Shown here: one piece after another, positions 1 through 8,467 of the stretch
Position numbering within the stretch: the stretch's first letter is position 1
Layout: the number at the start of each line of letters is the position of its first letter
Assembly (NCBI RefSeq): GCF_002242805.1
Contig: NZ_MCGQ01000034.1
Span: forward strand, 263,242-327,241
DNA: 64,000 bases
From: Streptomyces diastatochromogenes
GTDB taxonomy: Bacteria; Actinomycetota; Actinomycetes; Streptomycetales; Streptomycetaceae
Direction: 5' to 3'
Program-made: the position numbers and the translations under genes
The notes under the pieces: generated by a model
The model's database searches: none
Seen by the model: the letters and a program-made list of their open reading frames with translations, nothing else
Told to the model about the DNA's origin: nothing

Positions 1-251
1 CAGCCCGACTCGCCGACGACGCCCAGGGTTTCGCCCTTGCGCACCTCGAAGTCGATGCCGTCGACCGCCTTCACGGCGCCGACCTGGCGCTGCAGGAGGC
101 CCTTCTTGATCGGGAAGTGCTTCGTCAGGCCCGTGACCCTGAGCAGCACCTCACGCTCGGCGGAGCCGCCCTCGGGAGCCGACGCCTGCTGCGGGATCGC
201 GGCCTTCCCGGCGGCGTCCTCGACGGCGTCTGTCTTGTTCGTCTCACTCAC
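1..251 (-). CDS. Peptide ABC transporter ATP-binding protein, second ATPase (partial)
   Basis: Only the first ~83 residues are inside the window; the gene continues past the left edge. A GTG start at 251 overlaps the TGA stop of the preceding ATPase gene (GTGA), so the two are translationally coupled. After a ~30-residue Glu/Ala-rich leader come the usual OppF/DppF features: a LLRVTGLTKHFPIKKG strand region and VKAVDGIDFEVRKGETLGVVGE leading into the Walker A loop, which is cut off. It would energise the two permeases upstream, as one half of the ATPase heterodimer. The family call is firm; the substrate is not determinable from the part seen. Confidence 0.9.
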   Translation of the reverse strand, partial: MSETNKTDAVEDAAGKAAIPQQASAPEGGSAEREVLLRVTGLTKHFPIKKGLLQRQVGAVKAVDGIDFEVRKGETLGVVGESG

Positions 252-1336
252 AGCTTCGGCGCAATCTCTTCGGTCCAGATCCGCGTACGGTCCTCCGCCG
301 AGAGGTGGCAGGCGGACCAGTGGCCGCCCTCCACCTGCTCCAGCTCGGGACGCACCGTGCGGGTGACGTTCCCCTTGGGCAGGTCCGCGTACGGGCAGCG
401 CGGGTGGAAGGCACAGCCCGAGGGGACGTTGATGAGGCTCGGCGGCGAGCCCTTGACCGGGATGAGCCGGTCGGCCGTGTCGCGGTCGATGCGCGGCATC
501 GAGCCGAGCAGGCCCCAGGTGTACGGGTGCTGCGGCTGGTCGAAGATCTCCCCGACCGGTCCGCGCTCCACGCACCGGCCGCCGTACATCACCAGGACGT
601 CGTCGGCGATCTCGGCGACCACGCCGAGATCGTGCGTGATCATGATGACCGCGGAGCCGAACTCCTTCTGCAGGTCCCGGATCAGGTCGAGGATCTGTGC
701 CTGGACGGTGACGTCGAGGGCGGTGGTCGGCTCGTCCGCGATGAGCAGTTCGGGGTTGTTGACCAGCGCCATCGCGATCATGGCGCGCTGGCGCATACCG
801 CCGGAGAACTCGTGCGGGTAGCCGTCGATGCGCTTGGCGGGCTCGGGGATGCCGACCCGGTCGAGCATCTCGATGGCGCGCGTGCGGGCCACCTTCTTGC
901 TGACCTTGTTGTGGACCCGGTAGGCCTCGACGATCTGGGTCCCGACCTTGTAGTACGGGTGCATCGCGGACAGCGGGTCCTGGAAGATCATCGCCATCTT
1001 GCGGCCACGCAGCCGGCGCACCTCGTCCGGGTCTGCACCGATCAGCTCCTGGCCGTCCAGCCACACCTCGCCGGAGACCGTGGCGTTCGCCGCGCGGTGC
1101 AGGCCCATGACACCGAGGGACGTCACGGACTTGCCGGAGCCCGACTCGCCCACGATGCCCAGGGTCTGGCCGCGCCGCACGTCGAAGCTGACGCCGTCCA
1201 CCGACTTGACCAGACCGTCGTCGGTGTTGAAGTGGATGCGCAGATCGCGAACGGAGAGGAACGCGTCTTGGGCGTCGGAAGGGGCGGCGACGTCCGTGGC
1301 CGGTTCGCCCAGTGCCGCCTTTTCGAGCTTGCTCAC
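248..1336 (-). CDS. Peptide ABC transporter ATP-binding protein, first ATPase
   Basis: A 362-residue OppD/DppD-type ATPase. It has Walker A GESGSGKS, signature FSGGMRQR, Walker B LLIADEPTTALD, an H-loop MITHDLGVV and the C-terminal oligopeptide/dipeptide transporter domain with Cys residues (GCAFHPRCPYAD), a hallmark of this subfamily. The GTG start at 1336 overlaps the stop of the permease gene (GTGA). The same frame stays open upstream to 1750, but that stretch is antisense-frame noise over the permease gene, so I reject it as an N-terminal extension. It belongs to a five-gene minus-strand importer operon. Confidence 0.93.
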   Translation of the reverse strand: MSKLEKAALGEPATDVAAPSDAQDAFLSVRDLRIHFNTDDGLVKSVDGVSFDVRRGQTLGIVGESGSGKSVTSLGVMGLHRAANATVSGEVWLDGQELIGADPDEVRRLRGRKMAMIFQDPLSAMHPYYKVGTQIVEAYRVHNKVSKKVARTRAIEMLDRVGIPEPAKRIDGYPHEFSGGMRQRAMIAMALVNNPELLIADEPTTALDVTVQAQILDLIRDLQKEFGSAVIMITHDLGVVAEIADDVLVMYGGRCVERGPVGEIFDQPQHPYTWGLLGSMPRIDRDTADRLIPVKGSPPSLINVPSGCAFHPRCPYADLPKGNVTRTVRPELEQVEGGHWSACHLSAEDRTRIWTEEIAPKL

Positions 1337-2343
1337 GAGTACCTCACGCGGGGGTCGATGGCTGCGTACACCAGGTCGACGACCAGATTGGAGAAGACGA
1401 TGAAGAAGGCGGCGACCAGGGTCACGGCCATCACGATGGGCAGGTCGTTGTCCCGGATGGCCTGGATCGAGTACGCACCGATGCCCTGGAGCGAGAAGAC
1501 CGTCTCGGTCAGCACCGCGGTACCGATGAGGGTGCCGAAGTCGATGCCGAAGATGGTGACGATCGGGGTGAGGGTGGCGCGCAGGCCGTGCTTGACGACG
1601 ACCGTGCTCTCCCGCAGACCCTTGGCCCGGGCCGTCCGGATGTAGTCCTCGCTCATCGTCTCGAGCATGCCCGCCCGGGTGAGCCGGGCGTAGGTGGCGG
1701 AGAAGAGGAACGCGAGGCTGACCCAGGGCAGGAACAGGTGCCAGGCCCACTCACCCGGGTTCTGGGTGAAGGGCACGTAGTCGGTGCTGTCCCAGATGGG
1801 CCACTGGTAGATGAACAGGACGTTGATGATCTGGCCGGTGAAGAAGATCGGGAGCGAGACGCCGGCGAGCGCGATGAACATCGAGATGCGGTCGACGGGC
1901 TTGCCCTTGCGCAGCGCCGAGATGACGCCGGTGGTCACACCGAAGATCAGCCAGATCACGGCCGCGCCGACGGCCAGCGAGAAGGAGACCGGGATGCGCT
2001 GCGTGAGCTGCGGCCACACCTCGACGTGACTCTTGAAGGAGTACCCGAAGCAGGGAGCGCTGCAATGCGTCGCGTCGGGGCCGAATTTGTAGTCGGCGCC
2101 TACGAACAGGCCCTTGATGTAATCCCAGTACTGGATGTAGATGGGCTGGTCGAAGCCCAGGTTCTTCTTGATCGCGGCGATGGACTCGGGGTTGGCGTCC
2201 TTGCCGACGTACTGGGTGGCCAGCTGGGTAGCCGTCTGGCCGCCCAGGCGGGGGACCAGGAAGAAGATTGCGAAGGTGACTGCGCTGACCACCAGCAGCA
2301 GCACCAAAGCGCCGAAGACGCGTCGGATGATGTACGCAGCCAC
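1333..2343 (-). CDS. Peptide ABC transporter permease (DppB/OppB type)
   Basis: A 336-residue integral membrane protein with the OppB/DppB layout: an N-terminal membrane anchor (MAAYIIRRVFGALVLLLVVS), a large extracytoplasmic loop, then a five-helix BPD_transp_1 domain. The EAA-like coupling loop is visible around DYIRTARAKGLRESTVV, which contacts the ATPases. Stop and next start overlap (GTGA). About 90 bases separate it from the upstream binding-protein gene, a common place for a stem-loop that uncouples high binding-protein expression from the rest. Confidence 0.92.
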   Translation of the reverse strand: MAAYIIRRVFGALVLLLVVSAVTFAIFFLVPRLGGQTATQLATQYVGKDANPESIAAIKKNLGFDQPIYIQYWDYIKGLFVGADYKFGPDATHCSAPCFGYSFKSHVEVWPQLTQRIPVSFSLAVGAAVIWLIFGVTTGVISALRKGKPVDRISMFIALAGVSLPIFFTGQIINVLFIYQWPIWDSTDYVPFTQNPGEWAWHLFLPWVSLAFLFSATYARLTRAGMLETMSEDYIRTARAKGLRESTVVVKHGLRATLTPIVTIFGIDFGTLIGTAVLTETVFSLQGIGAYSIQAIRDNDLPIVMAVTLVAAFFIVFSNLVVDLVYAAIDPRVRYS

Positions 2344-2433
2344 AGCTGTCCGGCTCCGGGGGGCCGGGACGGAGTGTGTCCGTCCCGGCCGCCCGGTGCC
2401 TTCACCTGCCTTTCAGGGGTATCCGGCCTGCTG

Positions 2434-4182
2434 TTACTTGGAGGAGCCCAGCAGCGTGTAGTCGTACATGCCGAGGTACGCCTGCGTGACCGTGACGTTG
2501 GTCGCGGACGTAGGCCTGATCAGCAGGTTCTTGCGGTAGATGATCGGGACGACCGAGGCGTTGTCCAGCACCATCTTGTCGATGTCACCCCAGGCCTTGG
2601 TGCGGGCCGCGGAGTCGGTGTTGGAGATCGCGTCGGCCAGGGCCTTGTTGATCTTCGGGTCGTTCAGCTCCATCAGGTTGTTGCCGCCCGAGGGCTTGAT
2701 GGCCGAACCGTCGACGATCTGGTCCAGGAAGCCGTAGCCGGTCGGCCAGTCGGCGCCCCACGCCATCATCATCATGCCGAGCTTGTGCTGGTGGACGTAG
2801 CTCGGGACACCGACGAAGTTGGAGAAGTACTTGCCGGAGGGGAACTGCTTGATGTCGGCGTTGATGCCGACGGCCTTCAGCGAGTTCTGGATGGCCGTGG
2901 CGGCCGCCACCTCGGCGGGACGGTCGGAGCGGGCGGTCAGCGTGGTGGAGAAGCCGTTCGGCTTGCCGCACTGCTTCAGCTCGTCCTTGGCCTTGGCCGC
3001 GTCACCCTTGTGGCCCGGCGTGGCGTAGTTGTCGAACTTGGTGTAGCCGTTGACCGACGGCGGCAGCAGCGTCGTGGCCACGTCACCCTTGGGCGCACCA
3101 CCCATGGCGTCGACCGCCGACTGCTTGTCGACAGCCCACTGGACGGCCTTGCGGCAGTGGACGTTGTCGAACGGGGCGACGTGCACGTTCAGCGCCATGT
3201 AACCCGTGGCACCCGCGTACGAGTTGTCCGTCTGCGGGGCGTACTTGCCGTTCAGGATCTTCGGCTGCGTCTGCGGCTGCACACCGGCGCCGGCGATGTC
3301 GGCCGTGATCTTGTCGGCGAGCAGGTCGTTGTCGACCGTGACCGGGTTGACCTTGAACTTGACGTTGATCTTGTCCGGCAGCGCCTTGCGGATCGGGTCC
3401 GTCTTCGGGTCCCAGTTCGGGTTGCGGACGAGGGAGGCGCTGGCGCCCTCCTCGTACGAGGCGAACTTGTAGGGGCCGGAGGACACGATGTGCTGGACGT
3501 ACTTCGCGCCGTCGTCCTTCGCCTGCGGCACGGGGGCCGTCTGGGAGAAGGTCGCCAGGTAGTCGAAGTCGGCGAACGGCTTGGCCAGGTGGAAGACGAT
3601 CGTCTGGTCGTCCGGGGTCTCGATCGAGTCGATACCCTTCTTGTCCTTGTACGGGCCCTTGTACTTGTCGCCGCCCTTCAGGTACGCCTTGAAGTACGTG
3701 GGACCGTTGGACAGGGCCTCCGGCGCGAAGTTGGAGCGCTCGACCGCGTACTTGACGTCCTTTGACGTGATCGGCGTGCCGTCGTCGAACTTCAGGCCCG
3801 AACGCAGGTGGTACGTCCAGGTCTTGGCGTCCTTGCTGGCCTTGCCGAGGGAGTCGGCGAGGTCGGGGACGACGGTCAGGCCGTCCTTGCCGGCAGCCGG
3901 CTTGAACGTGACCAGCGTACGGGCGTACAGACGCGAGAAGTTCTGCACGAAGCCGTAGTACGTGTTGCCCGGGTCCAGGGAGTCCGGAACGTCGGAGTCC
4001 TCAAGGTTGACCGTCCCCCCCTTCTTGCTCGACGCGTTGACGATGGAGTTCAGCGCCGCGTCCTTCTTGCCGGCGCCACCACCGTTGTTGTCGTTGCTGT
4101 CTTTACCGCCGCCGCACGCGGCAGCGCCGAGCGAGACCGCCAGGACCGTCGCCACGGCGGCGGTAACCCTTCTCGTCTTCAC
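2434..4182 (-). CDS. Peptide ABC transporter substrate-binding lipoprotein (SBP family 5)
   Basis: A 582-residue extracytoplasmic solute-binding protein. The N-terminus is a lipoprotein signal: MKTRRVTAAVATVLAVSLGA followed by AAC, with Cys23 as the lipidation site and a Gly/Asn-rich linker after it. The body has family 5 features (VPDLADSL, TWTYHLRSGLKFDDGTPITSKDV, ALNVHVAPFDNVHCRKAVQWAVDK). It captures oligopeptides or similar ligands outside the membrane and delivers them to the flanking permeases. It sits between the two permease genes (order C, A, B, D, F) rather than first. Ligand specificity cannot be read from the sequence. Confidence 0.93.
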   Translation of the reverse strand: MKTRRVTAAVATVLAVSLGAAACGGGKDSNDNNGGGAGKKDAALNSIVNASSKKGGTVNLEDSDVPDSLDPGNTYYGFVQNFSRLYARTLVTFKPAAGKDGLTVVPDLADSLGKASKDAKTWTYHLRSGLKFDDGTPITSKDVKYAVERSNFAPEALSNGPTYFKAYLKGGDKYKGPYKDKKGIDSIETPDDQTIVFHLAKPFADFDYLATFSQTAPVPQAKDDGAKYVQHIVSSGPYKFASYEEGASASLVRNPNWDPKTDPIRKALPDKINVKFKVNPVTVDNDLLADKITADIAGAGVQPQTQPKILNGKYAPQTDNSYAGATGYMALNVHVAPFDNVHCRKAVQWAVDKQSAVDAMGGAPKGDVATTLLPPSVNGYTKFDNYATPGHKGDAAKAKDELKQCGKPNGFSTTLTARSDRPAEVAAATAIQNSLKAVGINADIKQFPSGKYFSNFVGVPSYVHQHKLGMMMMAWGADWPTGYGFLDQIVDGSAIKPSGGNNLMELNDPKINKALADAISNTDSAARTKAWGDIDKMVLDNASVVPIIYRKNLLIRPTSATNVTVTQAYLGMYDYTLLGSSK

Positions 4183-4209
4183 GTGAGGAATGCCCCCTCG
4201 ATCGTTGGA

Positions 4210-5280
4210 TCACTTGCTGCGAGGGTCGAGCGCGTCACGCAGCCCGTCACCCAGCAGGTTGAATGCCAGGACGGTGATGAAGATCGCCAGTCCGGGCACG
4301 AACATGAACTGCGGATCTGCGGTGTAGAGATCCACAGCGTTGCTGAGCATTCCGCCCCAAGAAGCCTGCGGCGGCGCGATACCGACTCCGAGGAAGCTCA
4401 GCGCGGCCTCGAAGAGGATGTTCGTCGGGATGATCAGCGTCGAGTAGACGAGGATCGGCGCGACGAGATTGGGGAGCAGTTCGCGGAACAGGATGTACGG
4501 GCCGCGGGCGCCCAGGCTGGTGGCGGCCTCCACGAACTCGCGCCGCGCGAGGCTCATCGTCTGGGCGCGCACGATACGGCCGATGTACGGCCAGCTGAAG
4601 AAGCCGATCACGAAGATCAGCACGCCGATACGCAGCGACAGCCCGTTGAACCCGAAGAAACCGTCCTGCACAGAGGCCGAGATGGCGATGGCGAACAGCA
4701 GCAGCGGGAACGCCAGGAAGGTGTCCATCAGCCGGCTGATGACGCTGTCGACCCAGCCGCCGTAGTAGCCGGCGACGACGCCGAGCACGGTACCGATGAT
4801 CACGGACAGCAGGGTGGCGCCCCCGGCGACCAGCAGCGAGACCCAGGAGCCCTCGATGATGCGGGCGAGCATGTCACGGCCGTACTGCGGCTCCACGCCC
4901 AGCGGGTGGGCCCAACTCATACCGCCCCAGCTGCCCTTGGGGGCCAGCAGAGCCGGATCGATGAGGTCCTGGTGGAACTGGTTGGGGTCCAGCCCGAAAG
5001 CCCACTCGATCGGCTTCGCGAGCACCGCCATCAGCACGAGCAGGATGACGACGACGCCGCCCGCCACGGCCAGCTTGTCCCGTTTGAACCGGGTCCAGGC
5101 GATCTGTGAAAGTGAACGCCCTTCGATCTGGGCTTTCTTGACCCCGGCGAGCACAGCCTCGGGCGGGGTCTCGGCCTCAGCTCCGGTGGTCTCGATCGGT
5201 GCGGTCACAGTGACCCGACCCCTCTCGCCGGTGGTGACCGGCCTGCGCCTGCCGCGGTTTGCGGCTTTGTCGACTTGCAC
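4210..5280 (-). CDS. Peptide ABC transporter permease (DppC/OppC type)
   Basis: A permease of up to 356 residues, first gene of the operon. It has the OppC N-terminal domain (SLSQIAWTRFKRDKLAVAGG) followed by the BPD_transp_1 domain with the coupling-loop sequence MSLARREFVEAATSLGARG. The longest frame starts at GTG 5280. An internal GTG at 5208 has a purine-rich GAGAGGGG about 10 bases upstream and would give a shorter protein beginning TAPIETTG; both remain possible. The binding-protein gene begins 27 bases after the stop. Confidence 0.9.
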   Translation of the reverse strand: MQVDKAANRGRRRPVTTGERGRVTVTAPIETTGAEAETPPEAVLAGVKKAQIEGRSLSQIAWTRFKRDKLAVAGGVVVILLVLMAVLAKPIEWAFGLDPNQFHQDLIDPALLAPKGSWGGMSWAHPLGVEPQYGRDMLARIIEGSWVSLLVAGGATLLSVIIGTVLGVVAGYYGGWVDSVISRLMDTFLAFPLLLFAIAISASVQDGFFGFNGLSLRIGVLIFVIGFFSWPYIGRIVRAQTMSLARREFVEAATSLGARGPYILFRELLPNLVAPILVYSTLIIPTNILFEAALSFLGVGIAPPQASWGGMLSNAVDLYTADPQFMFVPGLAIFITVLAFNLLGDGLRDALDPRSK

Positions 5281-5393
5281 TCAGACACATGGCCTCGACC
5301 TCGTGTCTGAATCCGGAGTCTTCAGCGTGGCCGCGATCACCCGCCAGAGTTGGCGGAGAAAGTATGCGCAACCGTGATGCTGTCCTGGGGATT

Positions 5394-5418
5394 CCGTTAT
5401 CCGATCAGTGGGTAACGG
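5394..5418. promoter_or_regulatory. Inverted repeat ahead of the peptide-transporter operon
   Basis: Arms CCGTTATCC and GGGTAACGG, 8 of 9 positions complementary, are separated by 7 bases. The repeat lies ~115 bases upstream of the first permease gene and ~140 bases after the SseB stop. It could be a repressor operator for the importer or a weak transcription end for the SseB gene. A second small perfect repeat, CCGCCA-gagt-TGGCGG, lies at 5341-5356. I see no clear -35/-10 pair. Confidence 0.3.
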
Positions 5419-5559
5419 CCACCGGACAACGGACACTTGGGACAGAACGACGATTTTGCGCGGTTCGGAGGGATCGGCGCTCTTCTACGCGCGCAGAAGT
5501 GTGCAGAGACGGTAAATTCTGCAACCCGGTCCACGAACAGGCCCGCGCGGGCCCGTTGA

Positions 5560-6384
5560 TCAGTAGCCGCCGTGCACCGGAGGCGGGTAGCCGTAGCCGG
5601 CGGCCGGGGAGCCGGTGGGCGGGGCCTGCAACTGCGGCTGGGGCGGGGGCGGGGCCGCGTGGGCCTCGCGGTCGTAGAACGGGCGGGCGCCGGCCCGCAT
5701 CCACATCACGACCGGGTCGTAGTCGTCGGTCATCGCGACCGTCGACACCGGCAGCCCGTCCGGGACCGCGCCGACCGACTGCTGCATCATCGCCCGCACC
5801 GAGTCCACCGCGGCCGGCGAGGTGTCGTACACGTCCAGGCCGATGGCGAGGTACGGCGCCCCGAGCGCGGGCTGCACCCAGGCGCGGCGCAGCGAGCGCA
5901 GGGCCGGGGTGCGGTGGGCGTTCTGCGCGAGCAGGGCGTAGAACTGCGGGATCTCGATGCCGGGTTCGGACAGGCGCAGCGGGCCGGCGGGCTGGCGGTC
6001 CAGGCCGGTGGCGATGCGGCGCAGATCCAGCCAGGGGATGCCGACGCCGCCGCCCGGGGCGTGCGGGTTGAGCCAGAGGCCGAAGTGGTCGGGGTAGAGG
6101 GTGCGGGCCACGTCCAGGCCGTCGACCACTTCATAGGAGCGGTTCCAGCCGCTCGCCGAGAGCTCCTGGGCGGAGGTCACACAGGGGGCGTAGCTGAAGC
6201 CGTCGACCTCCATGTTTCCGTACTGGGCGTCGGGCGAGCCGGCCTGGCCGTGCCACAGCAGCATCCAGATCTGGCCGGAGGAGGGGGTGGCGAGGGCGCG
6301 CAGCAGTGCCTCGTAGGCGTCGTAGCGCCCGGGGGTGACCTGGCGCAGCATGTGCTCGACGCTGCCGCTTGGGCTCGCGCTCAC
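5560..6384 (-). CDS. SseB family protein (first copy)
   Basis: A 274-residue cytoplasmic protein resembling actinobacterial enhanced-serine-sensitivity (SseB-like) proteins, with the paired features LRRIATGLDRQPAGPLRLSEPG and PVVMWMRAGARPFYDRE and a Pro/Gln/Gly-rich low-complexity tail of ~35 residues. It starts at ATG 6384. A second SseB-like gene lies directly upstream, so the pair probably arose by tandem duplication. E. coli SseB is linked to serine sensitivity, and here the pair sits next to the glycine/serine catabolic genes. The molecular role is unknown, so the functional link is inference. Confidence 0.75.
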   Translation of the reverse strand: MSASPSGSVEHMLRQVTPGRYDAYEALLRALATPSSGQIWMLLWHGQAGSPDAQYGNMEVDGFSYAPCVTSAQELSASGWNRSYEVVDGLDVARTLYPDHFGLWLNPHAPGGGVGIPWLDLRRIATGLDRQPAGPLRLSEPGIEIPQFYALLAQNAHRTPALRSLRRAWVQPALGAPYLAIGLDVYDTSPAAVDSVRAMMQQSVGAVPDGLPVSTVAMTDDYDPVVMWMRAGARPFYDREAHAAPPPPQPQLQAPPTGSPAAGYGYPPPVHGGY

Positions 6385-6506
6385 CTGTCTTGCCCTTCTT
6401 TGAAGTGGCCCGCGTGTGGAGACAGCTTAAGCGCCCACTGGGTCGGGGCCTTGGGTTCGGTCGCGGGTGCGGGTGCGTGGTGGCTTGTCGCGCCCCGCGT
6501 CGGCTT

Positions 6507-7298
6507 CTAGTGCCCGTACTGATAGAAGGGGCGCACGTTTGTCTTCAGCCAGTCGCCTACCGGGTCCTCGGCCACGTCGAGGAGGACCAGGTTGACCGGC
6601 CACTTGACCGGGACTTTGCCGAGGGCCTTGCCGAGGGCCTCCAGGGGCAGGGCGCGCAGGTCGCCTTCCCACTGGGAGAGTTCCACGCCGACGAACATCA
6701 CGGGCTCGGCCGTCTCTACGGCGGCGAGGCAGCGGCGGGCGGTGAGGACCACGCCGGTCGCGGCGAACTCGGCGGAGGCAGCGGCCAGGAAGTCGACCGG
6801 GTCGTCCTGCCAGTCGGGCTCGAAGAGGCGGACCCGGCCGCCGGAGTTGGGGCCGTCCAGTGGGGTGCGGCCCGCGCGGCACAGGTCGGCCACCGCCTCG
6901 GGCGGGAGCGGTATGCCGACCACGCCGCCGGGGTTGACGGCGATGCCGACCTGCGGGGGCAGGCCGCGGGCGAACTCCACCGCCGGGGCGATGGTGTACG
7001 ACATATGGGAGCCGGTCGCCTGGTGGAGCTGTTCCTCGGAGCTGAAGACCGGGACGAACACCTGGCCCTCGATGTCCATCGTGGGCAGGTCCAGCGGACC
7101 GCTCTGCGGGCCGCCGCCGCTCGGCAGCGGGATCCAGAAGAAGCTCCGGCCCAGCACCTCGATGATCCGGCCGCCCGCGGAGGGTATGCCGAGGGAGGCC
7201 GAGAGCACCTCCTCCAGCTCGTTGCCGGGCCAACCGCCGTGCGGGTGGGGGTGCGCCTGTGCCGGGAAGTCCGCGGGAATGTCCGCCGGGAAGTCCAT
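6507..7298 (-). CDS. SseB family protein (second copy)
   Basis: A 263-residue protein of the SseB-like family, starting at ATG 7298. After an Asp/Pro/His-rich N-terminus it shows LGIPSAGGRIIEVLGRSFFW and GQVFVPVFSSEEQL, the latter typical of the SseB N-terminal domain. The C-terminus ends GDWLKTNVRPFYQYGH, close to the RPFY segment of the neighbouring copy. No membrane segment or signal is seen. It is separated from the downstream SseB gene by ~120 bases and is probably transcribed in the same direction. Biochemical function is not established. Confidence 0.75.
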   Translation of the reverse strand: MDFPADIPADFPAQAHPHPHGGWPGNELEEVLSASLGIPSAGGRIIEVLGRSFFWIPLPSGGGPQSGPLDLPTMDIEGQVFVPVFSSEEQLHQATGSHMSYTIAPAVEFARGLPPQVGIAVNPGGVVGIPLPPEAVADLCRAGRTPLDGPNSGGRVRLFEPDWQDDPVDFLAAASAEFAATGVVLTARRCLAAVETAEPVMFVGVELSQWEGDLRALPLEALGKALGKVPVKWPVNLVLLDVAEDPVGDWLKTNVRPFYQYGH

Positions 7299-7371
7299 CT
7301 GTCTACCGCCTGCTGGGAACCATGCTGTGGATCAGAAGGCTAGCGGGTGCCTGTGACAGGGGCCGGGCCGA

Positions 7372-8037
7372 TCAGCCCGGGAAGGCTATGCGGTGCAGGA
7401 CGTCCGCCGCGTCCCGGTCCAGCAGCACCGCCGAGCCGCAGCCGGCGGGCAGCTCGCCGTGCTCCACCGCGCGCAGCAGCCGGGCGGTCGTACGGCGGTG
7501 GCGGCCGAAGGCGTAGCGGGACACGCCGCGGCCGCGCTCGCGCTGGCCCTCGCGGGCGGTGCCGGGGGTGACGTCGAGGAGGAGCAGGTGCAGGGTGCCG
7601 CCGCGGCGGCGGGCCTCGCGGGCGAGCCAGGCGCGCACCCAGGGCTGGGTGCCGCAGTCGTGCACCACGACTCCCTCGCCGGTGCGCAGGGCGCGGCGCA
7701 GTCCGGCGAAGTGGGCGAGGCGGACCAGGGGGCGGTAGAGGGCGTAGGGGAGGAAGCGGGGCGCGCGGGCGTCCCAGCGGTCGCGGGTGTCCTGGGAGTC
7801 GATGCGGTGGCCGGGGACCGCGCGCCGCATCAGGGTGGACTTGCCGCTGCCGGGCAGGCCGGTGATCACCACCAGGTCGGTGGGCCCGAAGAGCAGGGCG
7901 TGCGGACTGCGCCCGCCGCGCTCGCGCAGGTCGCGCACGACCGGGGCCGGGCGGTCGGCGCAGCGCTCGCGGGCCGGGGCGGAGGGCTGCTTCGGCACCG
8001 CGATGCCGGTGGCGGCGTAGGCAGTGGTCCTGTTCAC
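7372..8037 (-). CDS. AAA-type P-loop ATPase / kinase-like protein
   Basis: A 221-residue protein with a P-loop (VVITGLPGSGKSTLMRRAV) near residue 60 and downstream segments resembling small nucleotide or zeta-toxin-like kinases: IDSQDTRDRWDAR, VVVHDCGTQPWVRAWLAREA and LLLDVTPGTAREGQRERGR, a lid-like Arg-rich stretch. GTG 8037 is chosen because GGGGAGGA precedes it by a few bases; the open frame further upstream lies across the riboswitch region and is not credible. It is transcribed divergently from the gcvT riboswitch. The phosphate acceptor is unknown. Confidence 0.78.
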   Translation of the reverse strand: MNRTTAYAATGIAVPKQPSAPARERCADRPAPVVRDLRERGGRSPHALLFGPTDLVVITGLPGSGKSTLMRRAVPGHRIDSQDTRDRWDARAPRFLPYALYRPLVRLAHFAGLRRALRTGEGVVVHDCGTQPWVRAWLAREARRRGGTLHLLLLDVTPGTAREGQRERGRGVSRYAFGRHRRTTARLLRAVEHGELPAGCGSAVLLDRDAADVLHRIAFPG

Positions 8038-8215
8038 CGTGATCGTCCTCCCCTGTGGGCCTCGGTCATCTCTTGCCCATCGAATGTAAAGAGAAGGTAA
8101 TGCGCCGTGTCCAGTGGTTCGGTGCGCGTACTGCCACAGGTCGGTTACAGATGCGGCCCTGACGGGTGAGGGTGCGGCGTGCAATGATGTGCCCGCCAAC
8201 TGCATACCGGCCGTT

Positions 8216-8429
8216 TGAATCCGCGCGGGAGAGTCCCCAGCAGCAGCCTTCGCTGGGGCGCCGAAGGAGCAAGTCCCTCCCTTGAATCTCTCAGGCCCCG
8301 TTACCGCGCGGGCGAGGCACATCTGAAAAGCGGGCCGCTGTGTCAGTGGCTCCACCCAAGGTGCAAGCCGTGATCGTCCCTGTGGCGGTCTCGGCGAACC
8401 TCTCAGGTTCCGATGACAGATGGGGAGGA
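8216..8429 (+). promoter_or_regulatory. Tandem glycine riboswitch upstream of gcvT
   Basis: Two glycine-aptamer cores occur in a row. The first has GGGAGAGTCCCC, then GCGCCGAAGGAGCAA and TGAATCTCTCAGGC (about 8227-8295), bracketed by the self-complementary CCGCGCGG at 8221-8228 and 8304-8311. The second is more degenerate: CCAAGGTGCAAGCCG, then CGGCGAACCTCTCAGGTTCC and GACAGATGGGGAGG (about 8356-8428). The CTCTCAGG core is in both. Glycine riboswitches activating gcvT are known from Streptomyces griseus, so I infer glycine-induced expression here. The last element, GGGGAGG, resembles a ribosome-binding site inside aptamer II. Confidence 0.9.
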
Positions 8430-8467
8430 ACGACCTCGCCCGTCATGCCCTGGGAGACGACCGCCCG

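Noticed and set aside
1312..3765. Long plus-strand open frame of 817 codons over the permease and binding-protein genes.
   Set aside because: It is antisense to well-supported transporter genes, has no recognisable domain, and shows the Arg/Gly/Asp/Val-rich composition of a GC-frame shadow.
8420..8467. Upstream ATG giving gcvT a 16-residue N-terminal extension.
   Set aside because: The ATG lies inside the last helix of the glycine riboswitch, and known T-proteins begin at the equivalent of 8468.
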